A stretch of 64,000 nt of DNA from UBA4744 sp963718995 (GTDB taxonomy: Bacteria; Actinomycetota; Acidimicrobiia; Spongiisociales; UBA4744): contig CAVRAP010000015.1 of the NCBI GenBank assembly GCA_963718995.1, positions 97,891 through 161,890 of the forward strand, written 5' to 3'. A program made the position numbers and the translations under genes. Shown here one piece after another: positions 24,942 through 34,216 of this stretch. Every line of letters begins with the position of its first letter. The first letter of the stretch is position 1. The notes below the pieces were generated by a model. The model was not told the origin of the DNA, ran no database searches, and was given only the letters and a program-made list of their open reading frames with translations.

Positions 24942-26465
24942 TCAAGGACAAGCCCCGGAGGCGACCGCCACCAGGTGAGGCTCCGCGCCGGCGAAGGCCC
25001 GCTCCGCCCGCCATTGGCTCCAGGTGAAGCTGCGCCAATCGTCGCCGGCCCGGCCGAACCCAGCGTCGCGGGCCCGGAGCATGGCCCCGGCGAGGTCTGA
25101 CCTGGTTTGGCACGATGAAATATCGTCGAGAACGGCGATCAGACCAGGAACGGCGTCCGGTCCAAGGTCAACCAGGTAGTCCACGTCGAGTTCGGGAAGT
25201 ACGGCGGCAACTCGACCAGTATTGGTTCTGACGATCATTCCGGCTGGATTGGCGAGAGTCAAGGCGGCCAGCACCACAAGCGCCGACACAAAGGCGCCAA
25301 GGGCGAACGTGGCCCGGCGACCCCGCAGCACGGTGAAAACCAGCCAGCCGAGCACCACGAAGACCCAGGCCATGAACACGCTGGTGTAGAGCCGTAACTC
25401 GGTCAAGCCAAAGGCCTCGGTGTAAAGCCGCATCCGTTGGACGGCACTGACGAGGACCACCAGGGTCAGGGCGATCAATCCACCCTGCAGCAGGTCGACG
25501 ACGCGAGCGCGAACATCCCTTCTCTGAATCATCCAGTCGATCGCCAACACCAGGCCGACCACGAGTGAACCGACCACCACCAGCTCAAAGAACCCTCGCC
25601 GGGCGTATTCCGAATGGGTCAATCCGACCCGGCTCAGCGTCTCTCTTCCACCAAAGAGATACGCCGACTGAACGACCACGAACGCTAGAAACAAACCGTT
25701 GAGGAGTATGAGCACGGTGGCCCCTTCGACCGGGCCGAGTAGCGGCTTGAGCTCGCGAGTTGGTGATTCGAGGTGCGGCACAATTGCATAGCGGGCGGCA
25801 CCGATTGCCAGCCACGTGACCGAAAGCACAGCAATCAGGTGTCCGACAATCGAGGCGAGATCGATGTCAATGGAAAAAACCGAGCTGAGGTATCCCTCGA
25901 ATACCGGATCGGCCGAAGCAAACAGAGTCGCAAAGATGGCGAGCAGCGGGAGGGCCAGGAACACCCCGACGAGAACCCGGCCGGCTCGCCCGAAGTGATC
26001 CGCCTTCGGCCAATGTCCACCGAGGTCGGCGGAGAGGAACCCGAGTGGCTGAGCAATCCAGCCGCCGAGGGTCGCAAAGCCCGACCGGATGTACCCGGCG
26101 ATCGTCCACTGTGGCAGTCCGCCGCTCTTCAGCAGCCGGAAGGTCAGGCCAAGCAGAAGCAGTGCCGCCACCGAGTTGAGAAAGGCAAGGTCCGGCGCAC
26201 TGCGTACCGAGATGAGAACGGACCAGAAACCGAGAGCCGCCGCAAGCACGAAGGACTCGCGCGTAGTAGCGAGACCAAAGAAGGTGCGTCCCAACAGTAT
26301 TCCGGACGCTACAGAGATTCCTACGATCGAGGCGCCCAGCCCGACCGGCCGGCGAAGGACCAGCACATCAACCGCAACCCCGACCGATACTGCGAGGATC
26401 AACAGCAACCAGGGACGGGCAATTAGGCGTTGGTCGCCCGGCTCGGTTTCGAGAATGGCCGTCAT
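24942..26465 (-). CDS. DUF4173-type polytopic membrane protein
   Basis: The protein has 507 residues and about ten to twelve hydrophobic helices, plus a soluble C-terminal tail of about 90 residues (LPELDVDYLVDLGPDAVPGL onwards). The central part, with FASADPVFEGYLSSVF, VLILLNGLFLAFVVVQSAYLFGG and LTHSEYARRGFFELVVVG, is characteristic of DUF4173. The family has no proved function. The ATG at 26465 begins a short cytoplasmic tail. It is 117 bases from the phosphatase gene upstream. Confidence 0.8.
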   Translation of the reverse strand: MTAILETEPGDQRLIARPWLLLILAVSVGVAVDVLVLRRPVGLGASIVGISVASGILLGRTFFGLATTRESFVLAAALGFWSVLISVRSAPDLAFLNSVAALLLLGLTFRLLKSGGLPQWTIAGYIRSGFATLGGWIAQPLGFLSADLGGHWPKADHFGRAGRVLVGVFLALPLLAIFATLFASADPVFEGYLSSVFSIDIDLASIVGHLIAVLSVTWLAIGAARYAIVPHLESPTRELKPLLGPVEGATVLILLNGLFLAFVVVQSAYLFGGRETLSRVGLTHSEYARRGFFELVVVGSLVVGLVLAIDWMIQRRDVRARVVDLLQGGLIALTLVVLVSAVQRMRLYTEAFGLTELRLYTSVFMAWVFVVLGWLVFTVLRGRRATFALGAFVSALVVLAALTLANPAGMIVRTNTGRVAAVLPELDVDYLVDLGPDAVPGLIAVLDDISSCQTRSDLAGAMLRARDAGFGRAGDDWRSFTWSQWRAERAFAGAEPHLVAVASGACP

Positions 26466-26582
26466 AAATTGCTTTCGGGTCGTTCTGCGGACACAACGCT
26501 ATCCGGTCCATTTCGCGTTCCCGGTAGGTCCCGAGCCGGGATACGGCTGGGCCCGGAAGGCCCCCTTTGCAAGCATCGGGGA

Positions 26583-27548
26583 CTAGTCCGCGGCCCACCC
26601 GATCGTCACAATGAGCGCGAAGTGGTCGGACCCGAGGCTCTCCCCCAGCCGCCGATCAATCGTCGTCAACTCGGGACTATGGATGAGGTGATCGATAGGG
26701 ATACCGAACAAGGGGAAGCCGGCCGGCCAGGACGGCTGGACGCCGAATCCCCGTTGCGAATTGATCAGATCCGCCGGGCCGTCGACAAGTGCAAACCCGC
26801 GCGACCAGGTCGATGCGTTGAAGTCCCCGGTCACCACCACGGGTACCTCCTGCTGCTTTGCCCATTCACCGATGATCCGCAGTTGCTCGTCGCGAGCTGC
26901 GGTCCGGCTGGGGCTCACCGGAGAAAGTGGATGGGTACCGAGCACCTTGACCGCGTTCCCGTTGAGCTCGGTGACGACCTCGATCGACCATTGGCCGAAA
27001 TCGCCGAGGGGAATCACGGTGGCCACCGCCTCGTCCCGTATCAAGGCCAACGTGCCGAATACCGAACCCGGTTCCCGGGCGCTGACCATCCGGTAGGACA
27101 AGCCTGACCTGCTGAGGGCGTCCTCCCAATCAGTTGACGATTCGTGCAGGAAGATGATGTCGGCCCCGCTGGTACCCAGGTACTCGAGTACGGCCTCCCG
27201 TTCCGGGTTGGAGGCCGTCACGTTGAAGCTGATGATCTCGAGAGTCGCAGTACCGTCCGCGGCTGAAGGTTGGGCCACGTACAAGGGTGCAACCAGGGTC
27301 AGGTTGACCAGGAGCGCGGTCGTAGCAACCAACGCGGTCCGTCGCCACCCAACCCCGGCCAGCACCGCAATAACCGGCACCAGCAAGGCTGCGTATTGGA
27401 CCCGGAAGTGCGAGGCCAGATCAAAACCCCACCAGATGCCCCCCAGGAAGCCCGCCACGGTGAGGCAGAAAAGGGCAGAGCCGACCAGGCCAAAGAATCC
27501 TCCAATGAGGTTCGCCCCCGTTGAGTTTGCTGGTTCCTTCTGTGCCAT
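26583..27548 (-). CDS. VanJ-like membrane-anchored endonuclease/exonuclease/phosphatase family protein
   Basis: The protein has 321 residues. Three N-terminal hydrophobic helices (about 10-33, 42-60 and 62-88) precede an extracytoplasmic EEP-fold domain: LEIISFNVTASN, IFLHESS, VLGTHPLSP, VVVTGDFNAS and LGSDHFALIV hold the metal and phosphate residues. This order matches VanJ of Streptomyces, a membrane phosphatase linked to teicoplanin resistance, and related proteins. A lipid-linked diphosphate substrate is inferred. I chose the ATG at 27548, since the ten codons above it (to 27578) overlap a perfect hairpin. Confidence 0.78.
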   Translation of the reverse strand: MAQKEPANSTGANLIGGFFGLVGSALFCLTVAGFLGGIWWGFDLASHFRVQYAALLVPVIAVLAGVGWRRTALVATTALLVNLTLVAPLYVAQPSAADGTATLEIISFNVTASNPEREAVLEYLGTSGADIIFLHESSTDWEDALSRSGLSYRMVSAREPGSVFGTLALIRDEAVATVIPLGDFGQWSIEVVTELNGNAVKVLGTHPLSPVSPSRTAARDEQLRIIGEWAKQQEVPVVVTGDFNASTWSRGFALVDGPADLINSQRGFGVQPSWPAGFPLFGIPIDHLIHSPELTTIDRRLGESLGSDHFALIVTIGWAAD

Positions 27549-27557
27549 AACGTCGCG

Positions 27558-27577
27558 TGGATGGTAGATGCCATCCA
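27558..27577. promoter_or_regulatory. inverted repeat TGGATGG/CCATCCA upstream of the VanJ-like gene
   Basis: A perfect 7-bp inverted repeat with a 6-base centre lies ten bases before the ATG of the phosphatase gene. It sits in the 106-base region shared with the divergent deoD gene. A further CCATCCA lies at 27613-27619. It could be an operator for a repressor or a leader hairpin. Confidence 0.35.
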
Positions 27578-27654
27578 TCCGATCCGACCGCAGGAACTAT
27601 GGATAGAAAGAGCCATCCACTACCTTTAGGGTTTCTGATCTGGAAAGGATTTCT

Positions 27655-28371
27655 ATGCCGACGCCGCACATCGACGCCTCCCCCGGTGATTTTGCCGAGG
27701 CAGTGTTACTTCCGGGGGATCCGCTGCGCGCACAGCACATCGCGGACACATACCTCGAGGGTGCTCGCCAGGTGACCGGCGTACGCAACATGCTCGGATT
27801 CACCGGCACCTACAAGACCCTGCCTGTCTCGGTGATGGGCACCGGAATGGGAATCCCGTCGGCATCGATCTACGCCACCGAACTGGTCAATGAATACGGG
27901 GTACAGCGTCTGGTTCGCGTTGGTTCTTGCGGTGGAGTGAGCTCAGAAGTCGGAATTCGCGACATCATCCTCGCGATTGGTGCGTCAACAGACTCCGGGG
28001 TCAACCGGGCCCGTTACGGAGGCTTTGACTTCTCCGCCACCGCCGACTTCGGTCTGTTGCTTGCCACGCATGAGGCAGCCGCGGCCGCCAACGTTGAGGC
28101 CCGCGTTGGCAACGTCCACTCGTCCGACCTCTTCTACAACCCCAATAAAGAGCGATTCGAGATGATGGCCGCCATGGGCGTCCTGGCCGTCGAGATGGAA
28201 GCAGCCGGCCTCTACGGTGTTGCCGCCGAAACCGGCGCCCGGGCGCTGACCGTGCTCACCGTCAGCGATCACATCACGACCGGTGAGTCCACCTCGTCCG
28301 CCGAGCGGGAGAAAACGTTCGACGACATGGTCCTGATCGCCCTGGAAGGGCTTCTTCTCGATCGCGGGTAA
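27655..28371 (+). CDS. deoD: purine-nucleoside phosphorylase, hexameric type
   Basis: This 238-residue enzyme splits purine (deoxy)nucleosides with phosphate in the salvage pathway. VLLPGDPLRAQHIA is the phosphate-binding opening, VMGTGMGIPSASIYATEL and VRVGSCGG are family blocks, and AVEMEAAGLY binds the ribose. TVSDHITTGE carries the Asp that protonates the base in hexameric (Asp) rather than trimeric enzymes. A good GGAAAGGA lies before the ATG. The gene is single and divergent from the phosphatase gene. Confidence 0.95.
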   Translation: MPTPHIDASPGDFAEAVLLPGDPLRAQHIADTYLEGARQVTGVRNMLGFTGTYKTLPVSVMGTGMGIPSASIYATELVNEYGVQRLVRVGSCGGVSSEVGIRDIILAIGASTDSGVNRARYGGFDFSATADFGLLLATHEAAAAANVEARVGNVHSSDLFYNPNKERFEMMAAMGVLAVEMEAAGLYGVAAETGARALTVLTVSDHITTGESTSSAEREKTFDDMVLIALEGLLLDRG

Positions 28372-28433
28372 TTGCTGGTTGACCACGGCCGATCGCGCCC
28401 GGGTTGGGCGACACTCGCCACTACAGTCAATCC

Positions 28434-29759
28434 ATGCTCGACATCCAGTTCGCCCGCAGCGGCGACGTTCACGTGGCCTATCACGTTGTCGGCGACGGTC
28501 CGATCGATATCGTCTACGTACAGGGCGCCTGGTCGCACCTCGAAGTCGAATGGGAGTTGCCCGCCTACCGCCGTTTCTGCGAGATGTTGGGTGAATTCGC
28601 CCGGGTCATCCTCTTCGATAAGCGCGGCATGGGCATGTCGGATCGGGTTCCCGGAGCGACACCACTCGACGTCCGCATGGATGACATCCGGGCGGTCATG
28701 GACGCCACCGGAAGTGATTCTGCCAGCCTGATCGGCGCCTCCGAAGGGGGCCCTCTTTCCATGCTGTTCGCCGCCGCCCACCCGGAACGGACCCGATCGC
28801 TCATCCTCATGGGGGCCGAAGTTCGGGAACGAAAAGACGAAGAGTGGCCGTGGGGCGAATCCACCCTGGAGGAATTCGAGTCGTCGATGCGGACCCTCCC
28901 GGAGAAGTGGGGCAACCCCGGACGCTTCATGGAGTTCTTTGCACCCAGCCAGCAGAGCACACCCTGGATGGTCGATTGGTCGGCACGCCTGCAGCGGAAC
29001 GCCAATACCCCGAGCAGTGCCGAGGCCTTCTTGCGGATGGCCTTCGACATCGACGTTCGCGGCATCGTTTCTTCCGTCCGGGTTCCGACGCTCGTTCTGC
29101 ACGCCGAAGGAGACCGCATCTGTCATGTGGAGAATGGCCGCTACCTGGCCAAGCACATCCCGGACGCTCGCTATGTGGAATTGCCCGGGGCCGATCACTT
29201 CCCCTGGTTCGCACCGGAGCGGGCCATCGGCGAGATCCGGGAGTTTCTGACAGGACATCGAGTTTCTTTGGCTCCGGACCGGGTGCTGGCGACGGTGCTG
29301 TTCACCGATATCGTTGGCTCAACGGATCGCGCCGCTTCTTTGGGAGATAAGGCGTGGCGGGATCTGCTGGCAGCGCATCACGCGGTGGTTCGTAGCCAGT
29401 TGTCACGATTCCGGGGAGTAGAGGTGAGCACCGCCGGGGACGGTTTCCTCGCTACTTTCGACGGACCGGCGAGAGCGATCAACTGTGCGCAGGAGATCGG
29501 CCGGCTGGTGCAGGAGCACGGACTCGAAGTGAGAGCCGGGGTCCATACCGGCGAGGTGGAACGAGTCGGTAACGATGTCGCCGGGATTGCCGTGCATATC
29601 GGGGCTCGCATTGGAGCCCTGGCCCGACCCGGCGAGGTGTTGGTCTCGGGAACCGTGCGGGATCTGGTGGCCGGATCGGGCCTAGCCTTCACAGACCGCG
29701 GTACCCACGAGCTGCGGGGGGTTCCGGGCGAGTGGCGGGTGTTCGCGGCCGCCGATTGA
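28434..29759 (+). CDS. alpha/beta-hydrolase fused to a class III nucleotidyl cyclase (Rv1900c-like)
   Basis: The 441-residue protein has two domains. The alpha/beta-hydrolase part (about 1-275) carries Ser103 in GASEGG, Asp in HAEGDRI and His255 in GADHFPWF, a full triad. The cyclase part (about 284-441) has the two metal aspartates, Asp292 in LFTDIVGST and Asp336 in TAGDGF. The substrate Lys position is Ser332. The usual transition-state Asn is His388 (AVHIGARI), followed by Arg392. M. tuberculosis Rv1900c has the same fusion and the same His/Arg replacement and is an active, atypical adenylyl cyclase. A TTG at 28404 would add ten residues. Confidence 0.85.
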   Translation: MLDIQFARSGDVHVAYHVVGDGPIDIVYVQGAWSHLEVEWELPAYRRFCEMLGEFARVILFDKRGMGMSDRVPGATPLDVRMDDIRAVMDATGSDSASLIGASEGGPLSMLFAAAHPERTRSLILMGAEVRERKDEEWPWGESTLEEFESSMRTLPEKWGNPGRFMEFFAPSQQSTPWMVDWSARLQRNANTPSSAEAFLRMAFDIDVRGIVSSVRVPTLVLHAEGDRICHVENGRYLAKHIPDARYVELPGADHFPWFAPERAIGEIREFLTGHRVSLAPDRVLATVLFTDIVGSTDRAASLGDKAWRDLLAAHHAVVRSQLSRFRGVEVSTAGDGFLATFDGPARAINCAQEIGRLVQEHGLEVRAGVHTGEVERVGNDVAGIAVHIGARIGALARPGEVLVSGTVRDLVAGSGLAFTDRGTHELRGVPGEWRVFAAAD

Positions 29760-29838
29760 CCCCGATCCTCAACCCCCATCCAGGATCGACAGGAGCTCTG
29801 TGCATTTCACCGCTTGTCCGATATCGGGTGGAGGGGAA

Positions 29839-32730
29839 TCATCCGTGAACCTCTGTCAGCCAGCCGCGGACGTTCTCGAGAGCTGCTTCCAGACCAAGAG
29901 ACCTTCCTTCACCAATCAGGCGCTCTGTCTCGGATTCGCCCGATGTCTCAGCCAGCTTGTCTCGCACAACCTGCAGGTCGGGGTCTCGAACCCGACCGTA
30001 TTCTTCCGGCAACTCTGCAGCGAGCGCCGCCCCGAGAGCGATAGCAGCATGTTCGTACTGCCCGGCCGCGAGAAACACCTCGGCTGCCGCGTCGAGCGTG
30101 CGCGGCTTGGCGATCTCCTGCATAGGCAGCACGGGCATCCGCCCAATGACGGCAACCAGCCTCTCCGCAGCAGGATCGGTCTGCCCCAGAGCCGATTCGC
30201 ACCTCGCTAGTGCACGATTGGCACCGGCCCAGCAGTTGACGTCTCCGACGTCCTCGAGGCGGCGCGCTCCCATCCCCAGGTGGTCGATCGCCTCGCGATA
30301 CGCACCCTCGTAGCGGAGCAGCACACCCAGGTAGTAGAGAGCATGGCCGTACCAGTTCGGAGAGTCGAGTTCCGAGAAGATCTCGCAGGCACGGCGGACA
30401 TTGGCGAGCGCCCATTCGTCCTCTTCTCGGTCTCCCTCTCCGTACAGACCGGCACTGTCGGCCAGTGTGGCCGCCAGCAGAGCCCGATCTCCGTATTCGT
30501 CGAACACTTTGAGGGCTGTGTGAAAATGCTCGCGGAGCCGTTCGTCCTCGGCCGGCAGGTAGGCGGCCAGCAACAGGTTGAGAACCCCCCGTTCCCACAC
30601 CGGGTCCGACCACGTAGGTCCGGAGTGAGCCTCGAGCAGCCGCCGCCCTTCCAGCAAATGCTCGAGATACTCGGGGTCGGTCGTTGCGTGGCGAATGCAT
30701 GTGCCCAGCGCCAGTTCCATCTGTCCCATCACATAGGAATCGTTCATGGTCCGGGCCAGTGACAACCCGGCCCGGGCGTATTCGATACCTTCCGGTCTGG
30801 TCAGTTCGGCACCGAATCTGGCGATCGTGTACCACACCTTCACCAACCGGTTGGGATCGGTGCCATCCGGAGCGCTTTCCACGCCGGCCAGGCCGATGTC
30901 GATTCCCTCCAGTTGCATACCCTTCTGCATCCAATACCTGGAGAGGTCGAACGCCATACCGAGATAGCTCTCGAAGTCGCGCCCCTCAAGAAGCGTCGTG
31001 AAGGCCGAACGGATATTGTCATAGTCCTTGTCGAGCTTCCCGATCCATGAGTCCTGATCGGGCCCGTTGAGGAAGCGGCTCGCAGCCGCGGCCACGGAAA
31101 CGAAATAGCCGGCGTGGCAACGCCGGAATCGTTCGGGCTCGGCGGTATCGCTCAGCCGTTCCTGCGCATATTGCCGAACCGGTTCCAACATCCGGTACCG
31201 GGTGCCGGATTCGGAATGGTGGGCGGGAATCACCAAAGATTTGTCGACTAGCGAATCAATGTGATCGAGCACCTCCCAGTCTTCGACCTCGTCCCCGGTG
31301 CAGACCTGCTCGGCGGCCGTCAGATCAAAACCGCCTGTGAACACGGAGAGGCGCCGGAACATCGCCTGTTCGGCCGGTTTGAGCAAGTCGTACGACCAGT
31401 CGATGGTGGCGTGCAAGGTGCGCTGGCGAGGCAGGGCCGTCTTGGCGGAACCGGACAGGATCCGGAAGGAATCCTCGAGCCGGGCTGCCAGATCCGCGGT
31501 GGACATGCTCCGGAGCCGGGCGGCCGCCAATTCCAGTCCGAGCGGAATCCCATCGATGCGCGTACAGATCCGACCGATGTCCAGCAGTTCCTCGGCCGAA
31601 GGTTGGAAATTCGGCCGGACGCCTCGCGCCCGATCAACAAACAGGGTTGCGGCTTCAGATTCTTCGAGCGAGTGGGAAGCATCCGCCAGTCCCAATGAAG
31701 GGACCCGCAGCTGGGCCTCACCGGGTATGCCGAGAGACTCTCGGGAAGTAGCGACGATCCGCAACCGGGGGCACGAGTCGAGGAGAAGCTTGACCGCAGC
31801 GGCAGCGCCATCGAGCAGGTGTTCGCAGTTGTCGATGACCAGCAGCAGGTCTCTCGACCACAGATACCTGGTCACAACGTCTTCGATGCTGGCCCCCTCG
31901 CCGGGTCGCAAACCCCAGGTATCGCCGATCGTGCTCATGATGAAGGCCGGGTTGGTTACCGGTGCGAGTTCGACCAGCCAAGCCCCGTCCGGTATTTCTG
32001 TGGCGGCAGCCCGGGCCGACTCGACCGCCAACCGTGTCTTTCCGGTTCCGCCAACACCGGTGAGCGAAACAAGGCGGTTCTCGCCGATCAGCCCCGCCAA
32101 CCGGGCGAGTTGCTCGGTCCGTCCCACGAATGAGGTGAGGTATTCGGGCAGGTTGTGACGGCGTATGTCGACAGTTCGGATAGGTGGTTCGATCACAGGC
32201 AGGTTGGGATGACGGACCTCGAAGACGTGCTCTGGCTCCGAAAGATCCTTCAGGTGGTGCGTGCCCAGGTCGTTGAGGGATAAAGCACGATCGAGATCGA
32301 CCTGGGCGGCAGTCACCGACGACAGCAGGATCTGTCCACCATGTCCGGCCGACATGATCCGGGCAGCGCGGTTCAGGACCGGCCCGAAGTAGTCCCCGTC
32401 ACGTTCTTGCGCTTCGCCGGTGTGGAGACCCATTCTCACCTTGATAGGGGGGCCGGGCCAGGAGGATCCCAACAGCCTCACCTGCAAAGTGACGGCCGCG
32501 GCAATGGCCTCTCCGACCGAGCCGAAGGCGACCGCAAAGGCGTCGCCGGCTGTTGAGAATATGTGACCGCCATGTTCCCCTGCCACGTCGCGCATAATGA
32601 CGTCGTGAAGGGCCAGGCTGGCTCCCATTTCCTCGGCGCCGGCCTCCCACAACCGGGTCGATCCCTCGACGTCGGTGAACAGGAACGACACGATCCCGGT
32701 GGGAATGGTGGTAGGCACGGCCGGGAGCAT
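29839..32730 (-). CDS. class III cyclase - STAND ATPase - TPR regulator
   Basis: The 963-residue protein has a cyclase domain (about 10-175) with metal aspartates in FLFTDVEGST (Asp20) and TAGDAF (Asp63), plus Asn120 and Arg124 in VLNRAARI. The purine-selecting Lys position is Ser59. Next is a STAND/NB-ARC ATPase (about 195-500) with Walker A GVGGTGKTRL and Walker B LLLVIDNCEHLLDG, then about 460 residues of TPR-like helices. M. tuberculosis has similar proteins (Rv0386, Rv1358, Rv2488c), but those end in a LuxR DNA-binding domain, which is absent here. Nucleotide product and ligand are unknown. It converges on the hydrolase-cyclase gene, 79 bases apart. Confidence 0.87.
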   Translation of the reverse strand: MLPAVPTTIPTGIVSFLFTDVEGSTRLWEAGAEEMGASLALHDVIMRDVAGEHGGHIFSTAGDAFAVAFGSVGEAIAAAVTLQVRLLGSSWPGPPIKVRMGLHTGEAQERDGDYFGPVLNRAARIMSAGHGGQILLSSVTAAQVDLDRALSLNDLGTHHLKDLSEPEHVFEVRHPNLPVIEPPIRTVDIRRHNLPEYLTSFVGRTEQLARLAGLIGENRLVSLTGVGGTGKTRLAVESARAAATEIPDGAWLVELAPVTNPAFIMSTIGDTWGLRPGEGASIEDVVTRYLWSRDLLLVIDNCEHLLDGAAAAVKLLLDSCPRLRIVATSRESLGIPGEAQLRVPSLGLADASHSLEESEAATLFVDRARGVRPNFQPSAEELLDIGRICTRIDGIPLGLELAAARLRSMSTADLAARLEDSFRILSGSAKTALPRQRTLHATIDWSYDLLKPAEQAMFRRLSVFTGGFDLTAAEQVCTGDEVEDWEVLDHIDSLVDKSLVIPAHHSESGTRYRMLEPVRQYAQERLSDTAEPERFRRCHAGYFVSVAAAASRFLNGPDQDSWIGKLDKDYDNIRSAFTTLLEGRDFESYLGMAFDLSRYWMQKGMQLEGIDIGLAGVESAPDGTDPNRLVKVWYTIARFGAELTRPEGIEYARAGLSLARTMNDSYVMGQMELALGTCIRHATTDPEYLEHLLEGRRLLEAHSGPTWSDPVWERGVLNLLLAAYLPAEDERLREHFHTALKVFDEYGDRALLAATLADSAGLYGEGDREEDEWALANVRRACEIFSELDSPNWYGHALYYLGVLLRYEGAYREAIDHLGMGARRLEDVGDVNCWAGANRALARCESALGQTDPAAERLVAVIGRMPVLPMQEIAKPRTLDAAAEVFLAAGQYEHAAIALGAALAAELPEEYGRVRDPDLQVVRDKLAETSGESETERLIGEGRSLGLEAALENVRGWLTEVHG

Positions 32731-32805
32731 AGCGAGCTCCGGTGCATGCGGATGGAGGCCGGTCGACGGTCAATACGATGCAGTCGGTCACAGCTCGAGC
32801 GTGTA

Positions 32806-34164
32806 TTACTCGTCCGCCAACAGCGAGCGGAGTTCGGCAAGTTGGTCGAGGACCGACACATAACTCCCACCACCGGAGGTGCGGCGCCGCTCTACCGATA
32901 CCTTGGGATCGATCAACTCGAGATCCTCGGGGATGAAACTCAAATGGGCTGCCTCCAGCTCACCGGCCGTCACCTCGTCCAAGGTCTTTCCTTCTGCCAG
33001 AAGGCGAGCGACGAGCCGACCAACAGCATCGTGCGCCTCGCGGAACGGAATACCACGAGCCGCCAGGACCTCGGCGAGATCCAGGGCCACCACCCAGCTC
33101 AACGGGGCCGGTGGGTCGAATTCAGCGGAGGCGACCATCCCCGACAAAGCCGCCAGGGCGCCGGCCAGAGTGTCGTCCGCATCAAAGACGGCGCTCTTGT
33201 CTTCTTGAAGATCGCGGTTGTAGCTGAGCGGAAGGCCCTTCTGGAGCGCCAGAAGGGCGGTGAGGTCTCCGATGACGCGAGCGGTCTTCCCGCGCACCAA
33301 CTCGGCGATATCAGCGTTCTTCTTCTGTGGGAGGGCGGAAGAGCCGGTCGTGAATCGGTCGGCGAATCGGACCCATCCAAACTCCGTCGTGGACCACAGA
33401 ACCAGTTCCTCACCCAAGCGGGAGAGATGCGTCAGTGTCTGCGCACAGCAAAACGCATATTCGGCTACAAAGTCTCGCGCTGAAACCGCATCGAGTGAGT
33501 TCTTGAATGTCCCCCCCATGGCCAGTTCTTCCGCCACGGTGCCGGGATTGAGGGGGAGGCTGCTCCCCCCGGATGCACCCGCCCCCAGGGGTGAAATCGC
33601 GATCCTGCGTTCGGCATCTTCGAAACGCTCTACATCACGCAGCAGCATCCAGGCATACGCCAGCAGGTGGTGTGCCAGCGGTATGGCCTGGGCCTGCTGG
33701 AGGTGCGTGTACGAAGGAACAACGGTGTCTCCAACCTGTTCTGCTTGATCCGCCAGAATCCGGCAGAAGGACCTGAGCTGCGCTATTCGTCGACGGGTTA
33801 CTCGAACCAGATAGAGCCGCAAGTCCAGCGCGATCTGATCGTTGCGAGAGCGACCGGTGTGAAGCTTCCCGGCCAGCGCCCCGATCGATTCACGCAAACG
33901 TCTTTCGACGGCCGTGTGGACGTCTTCGTCGGAGTCGTGGAATTCGAACCGTCCCTCCCGGGCATCTTCGAGGAGATCCCCGAGAGCTTCTACCAGTTGC
34001 CGGGCTTCATCATGGGACAGCAATCCGACTTCACCCAGCATCCGGGCATGGGCTGCCGAACCGAGCAGATCGTCCTGCAGCAACCGGCGGTCCGACCGAT
34101 CCGCGGTGAACGCCATGAGGTCCTCGTGCGGGTCCTCGGTGAAACGGCCACCCCACAGGGTCAC
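32806..34164 (-). CDS. argH: argininosuccinate lyase
   Basis: This 452-residue enzyme of the fumarase/aspartase superfamily splits argininosuccinate to arginine and fumarate, the last step of arginine synthesis. LWGGRFTEDP opens the protein. DVHTAVERRL, TGRSRNDQ, YTHLQQAQ and GSSALPQKKNADIAELVRG (the signature loop with the catalytic Ser, where Met is more usual than Leu) follow. I set the start at the GTG at 34164, which has AGGGAG eight bases before it. The open frame above that to 34311 reads through the end of argG and is not protein-like. Confidence 0.95.
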   Translation of the reverse strand: MTLWGGRFTEDPHEDLMAFTADRSDRRLLQDDLLGSAAHARMLGEVGLLSHDEARQLVEALGDLLEDAREGRFEFHDSDEDVHTAVERRLRESIGALAGKLHTGRSRNDQIALDLRLYLVRVTRRRIAQLRSFCRILADQAEQVGDTVVPSYTHLQQAQAIPLAHHLLAYAWMLLRDVERFEDAERRIAISPLGAGASGGSSLPLNPGTVAEELAMGGTFKNSLDAVSARDFVAEYAFCCAQTLTHLSRLGEELVLWSTTEFGWVRFADRFTTGSSALPQKKNADIAELVRGKTARVIGDLTALLALQKGLPLSYNRDLQEDKSAVFDADDTLAGALAALSGMVASAEFDPPAPLSWVVALDLAEVLAARGIPFREAHDAVGRLVARLLAEGKTLDEVTAGELEAAHLSFIPEDLELIDPKVSVERRRTSGGGSYVSVLDQLAELRSLLADE

Positions 34165-34216
34165 TTCGAAGCTCCCTGCTGTGGGAACCGGGTACGCCGT
34201 CCACCGCGCAACGGGC

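Noticed and set aside
29948..30934. 328-codon minus-strand frame in the TPR part of the cyclase-STAND gene
   Set aside because: It is an out-of-frame read of the same strand, with Arg/Gly-rich composition. The real frame carries the TPR pattern throughout.
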